NCBI GenBank assembly: GCA_022813625.1
Contig: JAKLMB010000056.1
Coordinates: 1 to 64,000, forward strand
From: Aaosphaeria pasadenensis
Taxonomy: Eukaryota > Ascomycota > Dothideomycetes > Pleosporales
DNA length: 64,000 nucleotides
Direction of reading: 5' to 3'
In this document: positions 20,903 to 32,313 of the stretch, piece by piece
Layout of the letters: each line of letters starts with the position of its first letter
Numbering within the stretch: position 1 is the stretch's first letter
Position numbers and translations under genes: made by a program
The notes under the pieces: generated by a model
What the model saw: the letters and a program-made list of their open reading frames with translations, nothing else
What the model was told of the DNA's origin: nothing
Database searches by the model: none

Positions 20903-22828
20903 CTATGTTCCATTTGCAGGCTGTTTGTATTCAACCCCATCTATAGTTGTTGTCAGTGTTCCGTTTGCGTTAAAGATGTTGAGTACTGCGTCGATTTCGA
21001 GATGGAAGCCCCCAAGACCTGTCTTCTTCGTTGCGTTGACTGCACCAGATTGTACTAGATCAGAGTACCAATCAATTTTGTTATTCCAGACATTTGGGTA
21101 TAGAATTGTCCTTGTGACGTTCTCCCATCCATCGATGAAGTGCTTCCCGTCATCAGAGAAGTTGGTATAGTCGACAGCTACCGTGTCAATTCCCCCGTCT
21201 CCGATTAGTTGAACGGTTGCGACCCCGCTGAATTTACCTTTCAGAGTGTAGTTACCGGGCTGAATTGAATTGGAAGATGATTCTGGGGGTACAGTGCCTG
21301 GCGGGAAAGGTGTCGCCCAAGGAAGCTTGTCGGGCACATCAAATGGTGCTGGTGGGGTTTTTGGTGACCGGCTAGTAAGTTTTGCAAGCATGAGACGAAA
21401 TTCGGGATGTCCTGGCGACGATGAGACTGGGCATGGTAGTGGATTTGCACCTCCACATGCAGGTGAGACTACAAGTGCTTGCCAGTACACGATTTTAGTC
21501 CCGTCGTGGGAAAATGCTGGATCAGCTCTTCCGTTCCAGTTGGGGTCGTTCACAGCGCCGTTACTCCCATCGCCTGCAGCATTAACCTGTTGGCCGAAGT
21601 AGTTACCTCGATCCCCGTACCGATCAATAAGAATAGGCTGGAAGAAGCGTCGCATGCCATTGTTACGGGTAGATGAGGCCACAGTAATAGTGACTACATC
21701 AATCAACGGCGGCACGTATCGCATACCCGACATCCACATCTGTCGATCCGATCCGCGAGTATCCATAGCGACGAACCATTGGTTATCATGAGAAAATGCG
21801 ACAGGATCAACATATTCCGGATGACTTGTCAGCCGCCTAACTGCACCAGTGATAACGTGGACAGCGTATACGTCGATGTTGTTAGCCTCCCGCGAAGGGC
21901 CAATGTACAAGATCTCGTCGCCGACGCCCGAAAATCCTCGAAGCTCTCCAACAGAGATTGCATCATCATGAAACGAAAGATCCGTGTCGTCCGCACTCAG
22001 GTACTTTTGCCGGTTTGGGTCGAAGAGTAGATTGACGTCAACCAGGTCATAGCGAGGGACTCTTGGCTCACCCACTTGAGGGTCTGCGTTGAACTCCAGC
22101 CTCCCAAAGTAACAATTCTGGCCTCCTGTCGCTGTAAATGAGCTGAACCCAAGATGGCGGTCGTCGGGATGAAGGCGCAGTTCACGTGGCGCGCCTCCCC
22201 TTCCAGAGCCGTCAGCTGCGGTATTCCAATGGATCGGATAGATGTGTGTCTTCTCGGGGGTACAATCGTCACTGCTCAGTTGATGGCCCCCACAGTCCAG
22301 AACGCTGGAATCACCATTAGTATTTGACCTTATTTGGTGAGTGGGAAGAGAAACGTACTTGTGACCCCACAGCGCCTTGTCACCACTGCGGAATACATGA
22401 GGATAATCCTTCTGCTCGTCGAGAGACCTTACATTCTCTGGAGGAACAGCACAACTCAAACACTTCCAGTGATCGCCGTTGGTAAAGTTGGTTCCATCTG
22501 CTTTGACAAGAATGACTTGTTCGCCGGTGTAAATACTCGCCGGATCTGGCGCTCCGGGGGCTCCAACAAATGCAACATTGACAATGACATGATTACCATC
22601 AGGTGTGAAATCACCAGCTTGGAATTCGTGGTCTCCCATCTCTCTACGAATGCATCCTGTCCCGCGAGGATTGACATCAGACGTGCAGGCTCCTGTTGCA
22701 TCGCTTGGGGCGATTGGTGGCAGACGAAGCTCGACCACTTCTATAGGCTCTGGACTGGGGGCAGATGGGACTGTTTGAGAAGAGACGGTGCCGACATATA
22801 AAGCGAAAAGAGAAGCTGCCAAATGCAT
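20903..22828 (-). CDS. Secreted saponin-hydrolase-like beta-propeller protein
   Basis: An intronless protein of 641 residues. MHLAASLFALYVGTVSSQ is a signal peptide. The body contains TolB/PD40-type propeller repeats (for example FTPDGNHVIVNVAF, HPDDRHLGFSSF, FSHDNQWFVAMDTRG, FSHDGTKIVYWQ). The N-terminal landmarks LRLPPIAPSDATGACTSDV and NPRGTGCI resemble, from memory, fungal saponin hydrolases (soyasaponin glucuronide-releasing enzymes, about 630-640 residues). The C-terminal part carries a second, lipocalin-like region (GNYTLKGKFSGVATVQLIG) with many N-glycosylation sequons. If the assignment is right it removes the sugar chain from triterpenoid saponins outside the cell. It lies immediately before a beta-glucosidase and an alpha-rhamnosidase. 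The assignment to saponins is from family resemblance, not from active-site proof. Confidence 0.75.
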   Translation of the reverse strand: MHLAASLFALYVGTVSSQTVPSAPSPEPIEVVELRLPPIAPSDATGACTSDVNPRGTGCIRREMGDHEFQAGDFTPDGNHVIVNVAFVGAPGAPDPASIYTGEQVILVKADGTNFTNGDHWKCLSCAVPPENVRSLDEQKDYPHVFRSGDKALWGHKYVSLPTHQIRSNTNGDSSVLDCGGHQLSSDDCTPEKTHIYPIHWNTAADGSGRGGAPRELRLHPDDRHLGFSSFTATGGQNCYFGRLEFNADPQVGEPRVPRYDLVDVNLLFDPNRQKYLSADDTDLSFHDDAISVGELRGFSGVGDEILYIGPSREANNIDVYAVHVITGAVRRLTSHPEYVDPVAFSHDNQWFVAMDTRGSDRQMWMSGMRYVPPLIDVVTITVASSTRNNGMRRFFQPILIDRYGDRGNYFGQQVNAAGDGSNGAVNDPNWNGRADPAFSHDGTKIVYWQALVVSPACGGANPLPCPVSSSPGHPEFRLMLAKLTSRSPKTPPAPFDVPDKLPWATPFPPGTVPPESSSNSIQPGNYTLKGKFSGVATVQLIGDGGIDTVAVDYTNFSDDGKHFIDGWENVTRTILYPNVWNNKIDWYSDLVQSGAVNATKKTGLGGFHLEIDAVLNIFNANGTLTTTIDGVEYKQPANGT

Positions 22829-24221
22829 GATCGCGAGTAGAGCGAGAGGGGCCTGGAGAGAGAATGTTCGTCTAATGGACAGAAGGGCTCTGTTATATAG
22901 ACGTTTTTTTGATCCCTCCGAATGCTAAATCTGCTGGACTCTATTCTTTGCTTTCATATGAAGTTACAAAATGCCAACGATAGAAGCATTAGGCGGGGAA
23001 AATGCTGGGGCCCCATGTTTCGTCCTCATTGAGTAAGCTCCCGTACATGCTCGACTAATAGACAGGGGTCATATAAACATAATCACAGTAAAAGGAAAGA
23101 GATAGCCCGAATAACATGCATCATAAGAGTCATAGTCCCCGGTATTACAACTATTTGTAGGCTATGGAGCGTACCGCGTGATGTACACCTTTCGGACCTA
23201 ACTATGAGTGACCACTCTAGGCTCTCCTCCCCGCAATACGCTGGGTACCTACTCAGTGCGGAAACGTTTCTGAAAATAGTGATTGTACGAACTTTTTGTT
23301 TGAAGAATCGTTCCTTGACATTATTGACTTCCTCAAGGTGTTACGTTATAGGACATCTATGAAAACACATCGTGAATCATCATTACCAAAGTTGAATGCG
23401 AAAGAAAGCAACATGTATGTACGTGTATAGCCAAAATGGGATATCCATGAGCGAACGGTAATTAGTCAGTTTCCAGGAACCTGATTTGCTGCCCGATTCC
23501 ATGATTGGCTCTGTGTCCTGAAAGTTGGGCAAGATCATAGCCTAGTACCAGGTACCTAGTGAAATTGGGAAGTGACAGGGTTTAACGTATTCCGTATGCA
23601 CGAGCCACGTAGATCCAAAGTAGTAAAGGTTGGAACGACTATGCACATGCCATAACTACCTAAACGACACCGACTGGCTCCTACTCATTGTCAATCATAC
23701 ATAGCAACCTAAATAGGCTGTAAAACTCTATCCTCAGTCTAATTCAAATACCGCGGCGATTGAAGTACTGAGCTACTTGCTAAAGAGACCTCCTGAGAGC
23801 TTTGCCTGGTGTAGCGGGATTGTTCCTTCCGAATGAGTTATTGTCTTCACAGAAGAAAGCGTGACGGGTTCGATCGCTTGCAGTTCCGGACGGGTTGAGA
23901 TATACCGAGAAAATTCATGTGTCAGTATCACACGTGTTCCTTCATGGACGAGGATAATGCTCCGTTTCCAAGACGATTTCAACGTAGAGATTTATACATA
24001 ATCATGTGGGAGTTCTTAGCAGCCACAACGTCTTGGAACAGCGTAATTATTTTCACGGTATACGTTAGACTTGAAATTTCCATGTAGCGTTGAATGCGGC
24101 ATGAATGGAGTAAAAACCTGATATAGAATTCGCGAATGCCGGGATTGAAGTCTGAAAGCAATGATCGTAAATGAAGAGCCTCGTGTTCATTACTTAGAAC
24201 TGAATAGAGATATGTGAGAAA
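22829..24221. other. Intergenic, 1.4 kb, promoter of the saponin-hydrolase-like gene
   Basis: No coding frame with support. The part next to 22828 is the promoter of the secreted hydrolase. The 24150-24221 part is the 3' flank of the beta-glucosidase. Short minus frames at 23773-24161 have no motif. Confidence 0.5.
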
Positions 24222-25754
24222 CTAAGCAGATCTCCCCCGTCTTGTCTTGAGACTACGTTTGAGATACCACGCCGAGTTCTTTGGGGTTCTTTTGAGTGTA
24301 TCGAAATCAACATGAACAATCCCGTACCTCGGTCCATAACCGGCGGCCCATTCGTAATTATCTAAAAAGCTCCATACGTACCATCCCTCGACCTTGACGC
24401 CATCTTCATTGATTGCACGGGATATTGAATCAAGATACAGTCCGACATATCTCTGTCGGAACTGATCATTGACAGCGACTTCAACATCTTTCTCACCAAT
24501 GCAAGGGCATCCATTTTCTGTAACAATTATTGGCAACTGATACCGCTCCCATACCCAGTTGAGAAGTTTGCGAAAGCCCTCTGGTGCTACACGAAGCCAC
24601 TGCGCAGCAGAAGGCGGACCAATCTCCACGCCTTCGCTATTGATCGCCGACTCCTCGATGTTGCTGGTCCAATCATCGTACTCCGGAGGATCTGTCAGTT
24701 GGCGTGCATATTTGGTAGAGTAGTGATTCATGCCATAGAAGGCGTTGATCTTGCAAGTACGGCGGAGTAGTTCGCGTTCTTCGGCGCTGAAAACAGGGAG
24801 TCGATCGCCGAGATACTCTCGCATTGCGGCCGGGTAGTCTTGTCCCAAGAAAACGGGGTCGCCAAACCATCCGATATAGAATTCCATTCTTCTTTGGGCA
24901 GCATCAATGTCTTGTTGACAATTAGCGTCGTGTGGTTCATAGAAATGGCCGTTGAGAACAATTGAAATCGAGCCCTTCTGTAATGGCTGGAATGTCGATG
25001 CATACATCTCTACCACGGAGGCGTGCGATAGGATTATAGTATGTCCCACTCGCCAGGGCTCTGTTTTTGTATCTGTACCCTTCTCTCGACAGTGGCCAGG
25101 CGCGAGCGTACCATTAAGATGTGCAAAGATGGAGGTTATGTACGGCTCGTTAAACGTAATCCATTTCTTGACTCGATCACCAAAACGGGTAAAACAAAGG
25201 TGGGCGTAGTGTTTGAAGTCTGCTTCAAATTCTGTTGTATTCAAGAATGCGCCGTATCGATCGTAGATGCGCTGAGGTGTATCCCAATGATACAAAGTCA
25301 CAACCGGTTCGATGTTGCGCTCAATGAGTTTGTTGATGAGAGAATCATAGAATGCGATGCCCTTCTCGTTAATGGGGTCATTGCGACCCCCGAGAGGAAT
25401 AATGCGCGACCAAGCGATGGAAAATCGGTAAACATCGACATCGAACTGCGACATCAAGTCGACATCCTCCGAAATCAGCTCGTAGTGATTGCAGGTAACA
25501 TCAGCATTCTCTCCATTCGTCCGCGATGGCTCAAGATGGGAATACGTGTCCCAGATAGAATCGCCTTTTCCGTCCCGGAACGCGCCTCCTTCGACTTGGT
25601 ATGCTGCTGTTGCAGTACCCCAGGCGAATTCAGACGGAAGAGGCAGTTCTTGGACGGGCAAGTCTTGGCCGGTGGTCTTGCTGTAGGCAGTAATAAGGTC
25701 TTCCGCACCAACCATCCTCGCCTCGGAATTGACTGGTGGAGGAACCGACGACAT
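24222..25754 (-). CDS. GH1 beta-glucosidase, intracellular
   Basis: An intronless protein of 510 residues, the usual size for GH1. It hydrolyses terminal beta-glucosides with retention. The N-terminal signature FAWGTATAAYQVEG is at about residues 43-56. The acid/base lies in FNEPY (Glu203) and the nucleophile in IVTENG (Glu413). The sugar-binding segments NHY, YHWDTP and SFLDNYEWAAGYGPRYGIVHVD are all in place. There is no signal peptide, so it acts in the cytosol. It is divergent from the GH78 gene with about 600 bases between starts, which suggests co-regulation. Together they could split rhamnosyl-glucosides such as rutinose-type units after uptake. It appears fully active. Confidence 0.95.
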   Translation of the reverse strand: MSSVPPPVNSEARMVGAEDLITAYSKTTGQDLPVQELPLPSEFAWGTATAAYQVEGGAFRDGKGDSIWDTYSHLEPSRTNGENADVTCNHYELISEDVDLMSQFDVDVYRFSIAWSRIIPLGGRNDPINEKGIAFYDSLINKLIERNIEPVVTLYHWDTPQRIYDRYGAFLNTTEFEADFKHYAHLCFTRFGDRVKKWITFNEPYITSIFAHLNGTLAPGHCREKGTDTKTEPWRVGHTIILSHASVVEMYASTFQPLQKGSISIVLNGHFYEPHDANCQQDIDAAQRRMEFYIGWFGDPVFLGQDYPAAMREYLGDRLPVFSAEERELLRRTCKINAFYGMNHYSTKYARQLTDPPEYDDWTSNIEESAINSEGVEIGPPSAAQWLRVAPEGFRKLLNWVWERYQLPIIVTENGCPCIGEKDVEVAVNDQFRQRYVGLYLDSISRAINEDGVKVEGWYVWSFLDNYEWAAGYGPRYGIVHVDFDTLKRTPKNSAWYLKRSLKTRRGRSA

Positions 25755-26356
25755 GGTGGATGTGTTGCTGCTGGGGATTGAAGGATTCTAGCAGCTCCGA
25801 GTCAGCTCATGACAGGAAGAAGAGAGCAAAGACAGGCTTGAAGTATCAGGAAGATGCATCAGTTCGGTCTAATCTTCCTCCATGATACCGCTCCGCCAGC
25901 TCCATTTTTTTCTCCTTTGTCAGTTGCATAGCTCAATGTGCCCCACTATCTATCAGGAAGTCGAAAATTGCGGGCCTAGTCTACTGTGGAGCACTCATGT
26001 CGATAGTGAATGTAAAGAGACTGGATCCACTCGGCTCGCGGAGAGGTGACCAGTACCACTAGCGCTATTGCGGCCCCCCCAAACCTAGTCGCGTTCCGCA
26101 TCGATTGACCCCGAAATCTAGCAACCAAATCCCTGCCTCGAACTAACACTCCGTCAAGCGTCAACTGTTCTAATCCACCGTGACTAACTTAGACCCAGGT
26201 TCAAATCCATGCTTGCCTGCTAGATCGAGGCTTTTACAGTAATGTAGTAGTCAAAGTAGTTGATAAAACTGGCAAGTGCTTTCTCCCTGTCTCTTCTTCT
26301 CTGCACTTACCTTCGATTTCCATATTCAAACTTCCTGTACGCGGCCACCAGCAGCA
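25755..26356. promoter_or_regulatory. Shared divergent promoter of GH1 and GH78 genes
   Basis: 602 bases between the two ATGs. One match to the CreA/Mig1 consensus SYGGRG lies on the minus strand (CCCCAC at 25941-25946). A C-run follows near 26073-26080. A short minus frame at 25976-26164 has no support. Divergent genes of one catabolic route are typical targets of one pathway activator. I could not define an activator motif. Confidence 0.5.
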
Positions 26357-29114
26357 ATGGCGACCATCCTCGACCTACGCTTGGAGCACTACGACCCTTC
26401 GCATGTGCTCGGTATTCATGAATGCAGGCCTCGGCTGTCTTGGAAATTCACAAATATTGCCAATGAATTCCGACAACATGCTTACGAGATCGAAATTGTA
26501 GAGCAAGACAGGAAAGGCGAATTGATTGGAAACGCTGTTAAAGTCACGTCACCCCTCTCAAATCTAGTACCGTGGCCGTTTGAACCTGATCTCCAGTCTT
26601 GCCAAAAGGTGGTGCTTCGAGTTCGTGCATGGGATGCGAATGGTCATGATACTGCTTGGAGTGCACCGTTAACATTTGAAACGGGCTTCCTTAAACGCAG
26701 CGATTGGCATTGTGAACGTATCACCGCTCCTTGGGCCCCTAGCACGATAGGACCCGACTCCGAGCACCTCTATCGCAAAGAATTCCCCATCACGGGAGTT
26801 GTGAGGCAGGCTAGGCTATACATCACAGCTCAAGGTGTGTACGAGGCGGAGATCAACGGTCAACGAGTCGGTGACTACTTTCTGGCGCCAGGTTGGACAG
26901 CATATGAGGGACGGATCCAATATCAGACCTATGACGTAACTCCACTCCTCCGCTACGATTGCAAAAACTGTATCGGTGTCCGTGTGGCGGAGGGCTGGTT
27001 CTGTGGGCGCATTGGATTTGGAGGCGGACATCGCAATATTTGGGGGCCTTGTCCGGCCTTGATGGTGCAGCTGGAGATTGAATTCAGCGACGAACCTGCT
27101 CAAAGTCTCTCCTCAGATTCATCTTGGACAGTGACCAAAGGACCAATTCGTCTAGCAGAAATATATGATGGTGAGAAATACGATGCGACCCAAGAGACCC
27201 TCGATTGGTCCTCTCCTTCCAATGAAGAGACACCATTGAACGGTGAATGGGTGGATGTTCTATCGTTACCGCCCCTGCCCGAATCCACTGTCCTCACTGC
27301 CGGGTTTGGAGGTCCAGTCCGACGCATCGAAACCCTTCCACCTCTCGCCATCTCTCAAAGCCCATCCGGAAAAACGACCGTCGACTTTGGCCAAAACCTC
27401 GTGGGATATGTAAGGCTCCGGAACATCAAAGGCGCACGCGGCCACAAGATTACCTTGCAACATGCAGAGGTTCTTGAGCATGGAGAGTTGTGTACACGTC
27501 CATTACGTGACTGTAAGGCTCTCGATGAGTATACGCTCAACGGCAAGAAAGAAGGAGAGAATTATGAACCACGCTTCACTTTCCACGGATTCAGATACGC
27601 TCAGGTTGATGGGTGGATTGGCGAATTGGATATGACGTCTATTGAGGCTGTAGTATGTCATACTGAAATGGCCAGTGCAGGCAACTTTGATTGTTCCGAC
27701 CCATTGCTCAATAAGCTGTACGAGAACATCCGCTGGGGAATGCGGGGGAACTTCCTCTCGGTACCGACTGATTGCCCTCAGCGCGATGAGCGGCTTGGAT
27801 GGTCCGGTGATCTCGCTTTGTTTGCGCCGACAGCAGTACTGATCTATGATTGCTTCTCTATGTTGAAAAATTGGCTGATCGACGTCGAGTACGACCAAGG
27901 CGTGCTTGGAGGCGTGCCTCCGATGGTGAGCCCAAATGCTACACTTCCCGATCCTGTTTGGTGCAGGCGAGTCCCTTGTGCAATTTGGCACGACGTTACA
28001 ATACTTGCACCTTGGGCCATGTACCAAGAAACCGGAGACGAAGCTATACTGGCGCAACAGTACCAGAGTATGTTTACCTGGATGTCAGTTCTGCCAAGGA
28101 ACAAGACTGGTGCAACGCACTTGTGGGACAATTCCATCTTTCAGCTGGGTGTAAGTTCTGCGCAATACCGTCCAGGCGATTCTTGCAAGTTGACATGTGT
28201 ATTAGGACTGGGTTGATCCTGCAGCTCCGCCAGACGCCCCTTGGAAGTCTCCTACCGATGCGAAAATGATAGCGAACATGTTTCTAATCCAGAGCTTAGA
28301 GCTGATGAGTCGTATCTCTAAGATTCTCTCTAAAGAAGACGAAGAGAAATACTTTCGCGCGGAAGCTGACGCTGCGCGAATAGAATTTCACGACGAGTAT
28401 GTCACTACTAATGGTCGCATAACTTCCGATACGCAAGCTGCATACGCTCTGGCAATCTGCCTTGACATCTTATCCCCAGCTCAACAGGTGCGAGCTGGTG
28501 CGAGACTGGTCGAGTTGGTACGGAAAAACAACTTCAAGATTGCTACCGGATTTGCAGGAACTCCGTTCATTTGCGAGGCGTTACTGCTTACGGGTAACAC
28601 TCAAGTCGCGTACGCCATGTTAATCGAGAAACAGTGCCCATCCTGGCTCTATGCAGTGACGATGGGCGCAACTACTGTGTGGGAAAGATGGGATAGCATG
28701 TTACCAGATGGAACTGTGAACCCGGGAGAAATGACTTCTTTCAATCACTACGCATATGGAGCTGTTGCTAAGTTTCTTCACGAGAGAGTAGCCGGCCTAC
28801 AGCGTCTGGAGCCCGGCTGGAAGAAATGCAGATTTGCACCTTCAATTGGGGGTACTTTTAGTCATGCTTCTTCATCGCACGTCACTCCTCGTGGGAAGAT
28901 CTCTTGCTCATGGGAGACAAGAGTGACTGCATCGGAAGGAATTGAGACAATCCTCTTGAAGGTCTCAGTGCCTTACGACACTGTCGTGGAGGTTGTCATC
29001 CCAGAGAAAGGCAGGGAAAGAACGGAGACTGTTGGGCCAGGCGAATGGTCCTTTCGATCAAAATTCACACGGGGTGGAGGTTGGCCTGTCGAGCCGTTGA
29101 AGCCGAAATCTTAG
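26357..29114 (+). CDS. GH78 alpha-L-rhamnosidase, intracellular
   Basis: 900 residues from ATG 26357 (MATILDLRLEHY), with one 55-bp intron (28151-28205, GTAAGT..TATTAG). An upstream GTG extension is not used. It removes terminal alpha-L-rhamnose from flavonoid, saponin or rutinose-type glycosides. An N-terminal fibronectin-like domain (PRLSWKF..) and the Bac_rhamnosid N-domain (LYITAQGVYEAEINGQRVGD, LAPGWTAYEGRIQYQTYDV) precede the (alpha/alpha)6 catalytic barrel. CPQRDERLGWSGD starts at residue 473 and includes the acidic pair D477/E478. It is followed by DWVDP, by TTVWERWDS (Glu758, the usual general base position) and by SFNHYAYGAV. No signal peptide is present. Length and motifs are complete. 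The neighbours beta-glucosidase and sugar transporter support a catabolic role. Confidence 0.95.
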
Positions 29115-30446
29115 ATATGCATCAAGTCTTCGTTCGTGCCTAAATTCCCAAGTCCTCAGCCCGTCCAGTATCTGCAGGTTTGAATTGCTAGAAATAACAC
29201 ATGAAGTTTTGTCATCACATAGAATGCCTACTTGAAAGTGCTTCACAATCTTCTCTAGTGCTATAAACTGAGTTTGGTTCGTGTACATGCAATCAGGCAC
29301 TATCGATCACAGTCGGGGACTTCTGCCGACTAGACTGACCAAGGGCGACGCCACTAATGGAGCATCAACCAGGTCTGTATAATACAGGGCCCAGATCATG
29401 CATCTCTTGCATCCGTATTCAGTCTTCGGGAACTCGCCTTTTGTTACCCCGAGCATGGGACTTAGCTTCATCCTCAATGAAGGAACGAGGACAATTCGTA
29501 GAACATCCATCGGCACGACGTGTTCGGACACGGTACCGACCAGGTTACGATACATGAGGCCTGGATCAAGTCTACCATACATCGGCATTTGGAATCTTGT
29601 GGATTCGCTGAATGTTTGCTCCGAATGCGAGATCTTCGCTCCACATTTGCTCAGACACCTGGTCGCTGTTCGCGATTCAATTGATAGATCTGGGGAGGGT
29701 TAAAGTTGAGGAATGGCCCGTGCACCAAGGCGGCGCTGAAGCGGAAAACTAGGGTGTTAAAGGCGGAAAACTAGGATCGCCATCTGGGGTCGAGTACGGT
29801 GAATACGGTCGGGTATTGAACTTGAGCACTACTGCATGCATTTTGGACGTGCTACCAATGGACCCCTGAGCAAATGAGTGAGTGCTGAAAACGAAAACTA
29901 CACACAATTGTGTACCAAGCTCTTCACAAGTCCAAAATGCCATTGGGAGCTGAGTCGCATGGCTCTTCGTGACAGACTGATTCTTATTTTTGTTAAATGG
30001 TTCTATACTTCTTAATTCTATCAAGCATACATCTTATTGATGTTGAGTAGGGTCTATAGCTTTGACATAGGTAGCTTCTCAATGTCTGCGCTGTTTTAGC
30101 ACCGCGTAGCATGGTTCTAGCCTTGATGGGTTGTTATGTTGCTTGTACAGGGAGCTGAAAATGGGGAATGCCCCAGACGCACCCCGCAATTCCTATCCAA
30201 CTAGTGTCCATCTTGATCTAACCGTGCGAAGTCTGTTGTCTCGGTTCTGGGGTCATGTCCGTCCTTCGATGTTCACGGGAGAGTCTAGGTTGTAAATGGT
30301 GGCGCCTGTGTGACCTGATCGTTCGCATTATTTCACTCCGAAGAAGTTATCGCTGGCTATATAAGAATGTTCAGGTCTATAATTTTGTCCATCACTCAGA
30401 CATCATTTCGTTTCCCTTGCAGATAGGTTCTCTGACATTGTACGCC
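29115..30446. promoter_or_regulatory. Intergenic with paired CreA-type sites before the transporter
   Basis: No gene recognised over 1.3 kb. Two SYGGRG matches sit together on the minus strand (CCCCAG at 30171-30176 and CCCCGC at 30182-30187), 260-275 bases before the transporter ATG. Close pairs of this kind are what functional CreA carbon-repression sites look like. Small plus frames at 29357-29703 are not supported. Confidence 0.5.
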
Positions 30447-32313
30447 ATGCAAGTCAATAGTGCATCCCAGCAGGCTGAGAAGTCTTCCCAATCCATCCAG
30501 CATGTTGAACAACAAGCCAGCTATACCGAAGCCAAAGACATTCTTAGCGATGCAGCCGCGAAGGGACAGGCCTTGTCTGGGTACGAATCATTGACTCGTT
30601 GGGAGACAGTGAAGACTTTCAAGATTGCGACCTTGGTCTGTTTTGCTGCTGCGTTCAGTGCTGCTACCGACGGATATCAGATCGGGTATGTGAGGCCGTC
30701 ATCTCGATTATACATGTACTGACTGTTCGGAAGCATGAATGCTAGTATCGTTGCCAACAAGGGATTCGTCCTCGAATTTGCCACCAAAACGAACGCCAAA
30801 GGTCAGCTCTTCCTGGAGTCACCCATTCTAAGCGGTTGGAGTTCAATCCAGTCTGTTGGTCAAATCATCGGTATGACAACTCTGCCGTTCATTTCAAGTC
30901 GATGGGGCAGGAAGATCTCAATGTATACATACTGGTTTATCCTCGCCATGAGCGTTCTCGCGGAAAGTCTGGCTCGAAGGTGGGAGATTTGGCTTCTTGC
31001 CAAACTGTTAGCCGGAATTGGTGTTGGATGCCTTCAGTCCACCTTGCCGACATATATTGCAGAGGTAGCACCAGTCAAGATTCGCGGCGGCCTGTTGATG
31101 TGCTATAGCTTCTGGTGGACTGTCGGTTCGTTCTTCGCCTATGTTGCACTCCAGACAATGGCCAAGAAGTACCCGTATATCTGGCTTCACCCAATCTACA
31201 CACAATGGGCGCAGATTGGAATAATGTTGGGAATCTACATCTTCCTTCCGGAGTCCCCAGCATGGTGTGTAACAGTGAACCAAATGGAGAGGGCGAAGAA
31301 GGAATTGCTCCGCATGAATGGCAAGGTTGAAGGTTACAACGTGGATCAACAGCTCCAGGTATTAGTCCTTGCCATCGATCATGTAAGTTGAATGCCCGTG
31401 AAAAGGGAACGAAGTGACAATTCCTAACCTTTCCTTTGACGTTTAGGAGCGAACCGTAGCGGCAGAACAGCGCCAAGAAAAGTGGTACGCCATTTTCCGG
31501 GGTACTGATGGTCGTAGAACACTCACTGCACTTTGGACCAACATGTCCCAGCAATTCATCGGTCTCACGCTCTTCGGAACCTTTGGAACCTATTTCTTCC
31601 AACAGGCAGGACTGGCAGATCCGTTCAAGATTAAACTGATTACATCCTCGCTAAACATTGCAACTGTCATCATCATTATTTTCATTTCTGACCGCTTGGG
31701 CCGACGATGGATTGCTTGTTGTGCAACTACCCTTTGCTGGGCAGCTTGCACATGCATCGGAATTCTAGGCGTCACGAAGAAAGTCAGGGCAACCGATTAT
31801 CTTTTCGTGCTCTTTGCTTGCTTGTGGAGTAAGTTGATTACTCTAGCTACTCAACTCTTATAGCCCGCATGCTGACCAAGTGGCAGATATCGGCATGACC
31901 TCTAATGGAGCGGCGGGATGGGGTTTCATTGGCGAAATCTCTTCGCAGCGCCTTCGACCATATACTGCAGGTTTTGGTGCCGCAGCCACCTGTGTAGTTG
32001 GCGTCGTCATGAACGTTCTTGTTCCATACATGACCAATGCAAATGCGTGGAACTGGGGATACAAGACGGGTTGGTTCTATGCTGGTGTTGGTCTTCCATG
32101 CGTCATTGGTTGCTGGCTCTTGATTCCAGAAACTGCTGGGTATGTACCGGATTGCAATCTCAATTTTTGATCAAAGAGAAGATAACTAATACTTGGCGCA
32201 GACGCTCGGCAGCCGAGCTAGACGAACTTTTCGAGCGGAAGATCAAGCCATGGCGTTTTGCGAAGACAGAGACTGCGACACAACGGGTTGTCAATATGGA
32301 GAAGGAGTACTGA
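30447..32313 (+). CDS. MFS sugar transporter (maltose/hexose permease type)
   Basis: A plasma-membrane sugar-proton symporter of the fungal SP family. Five exons are inferred with introns from about 30687, 31384 (GTAAGT..GTTTAG), 31830 (GTAAGT..GGCAG) and 32141 (GTATGT..GCGCAG). The N-terminal cytosolic tail ends ESLTRWETVKTFKIA. Family motifs follow: SSRWGRK between TM2 and TM3, a G-x-G segment LLAGIGVGCLQSTLPTYIAEVAPVKIRGGL, the FLPESPAWCV PESPR-like motif, SDRLGRR in the second half, and the C-terminal PETAG followed by ELDELFERKIKPW. That ending and the length match alpha-glucoside/maltose-type permeases. Its place after the rhamnosidase suggests it imports the glycoside or disaccharide that the two intracellular hydrolases cleave. 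Confidence 0.9.

Noticed and set aside
25041..25781. Plus-strand frame of 246 codons
   Set aside because: Shadow of the GH1 gene on the opposite strand; no motif.
27503..28057. Minus-strand frame of 184 codons
   Set aside because: Antisense to the GH78 catalytic region; composition of a shadow frame.
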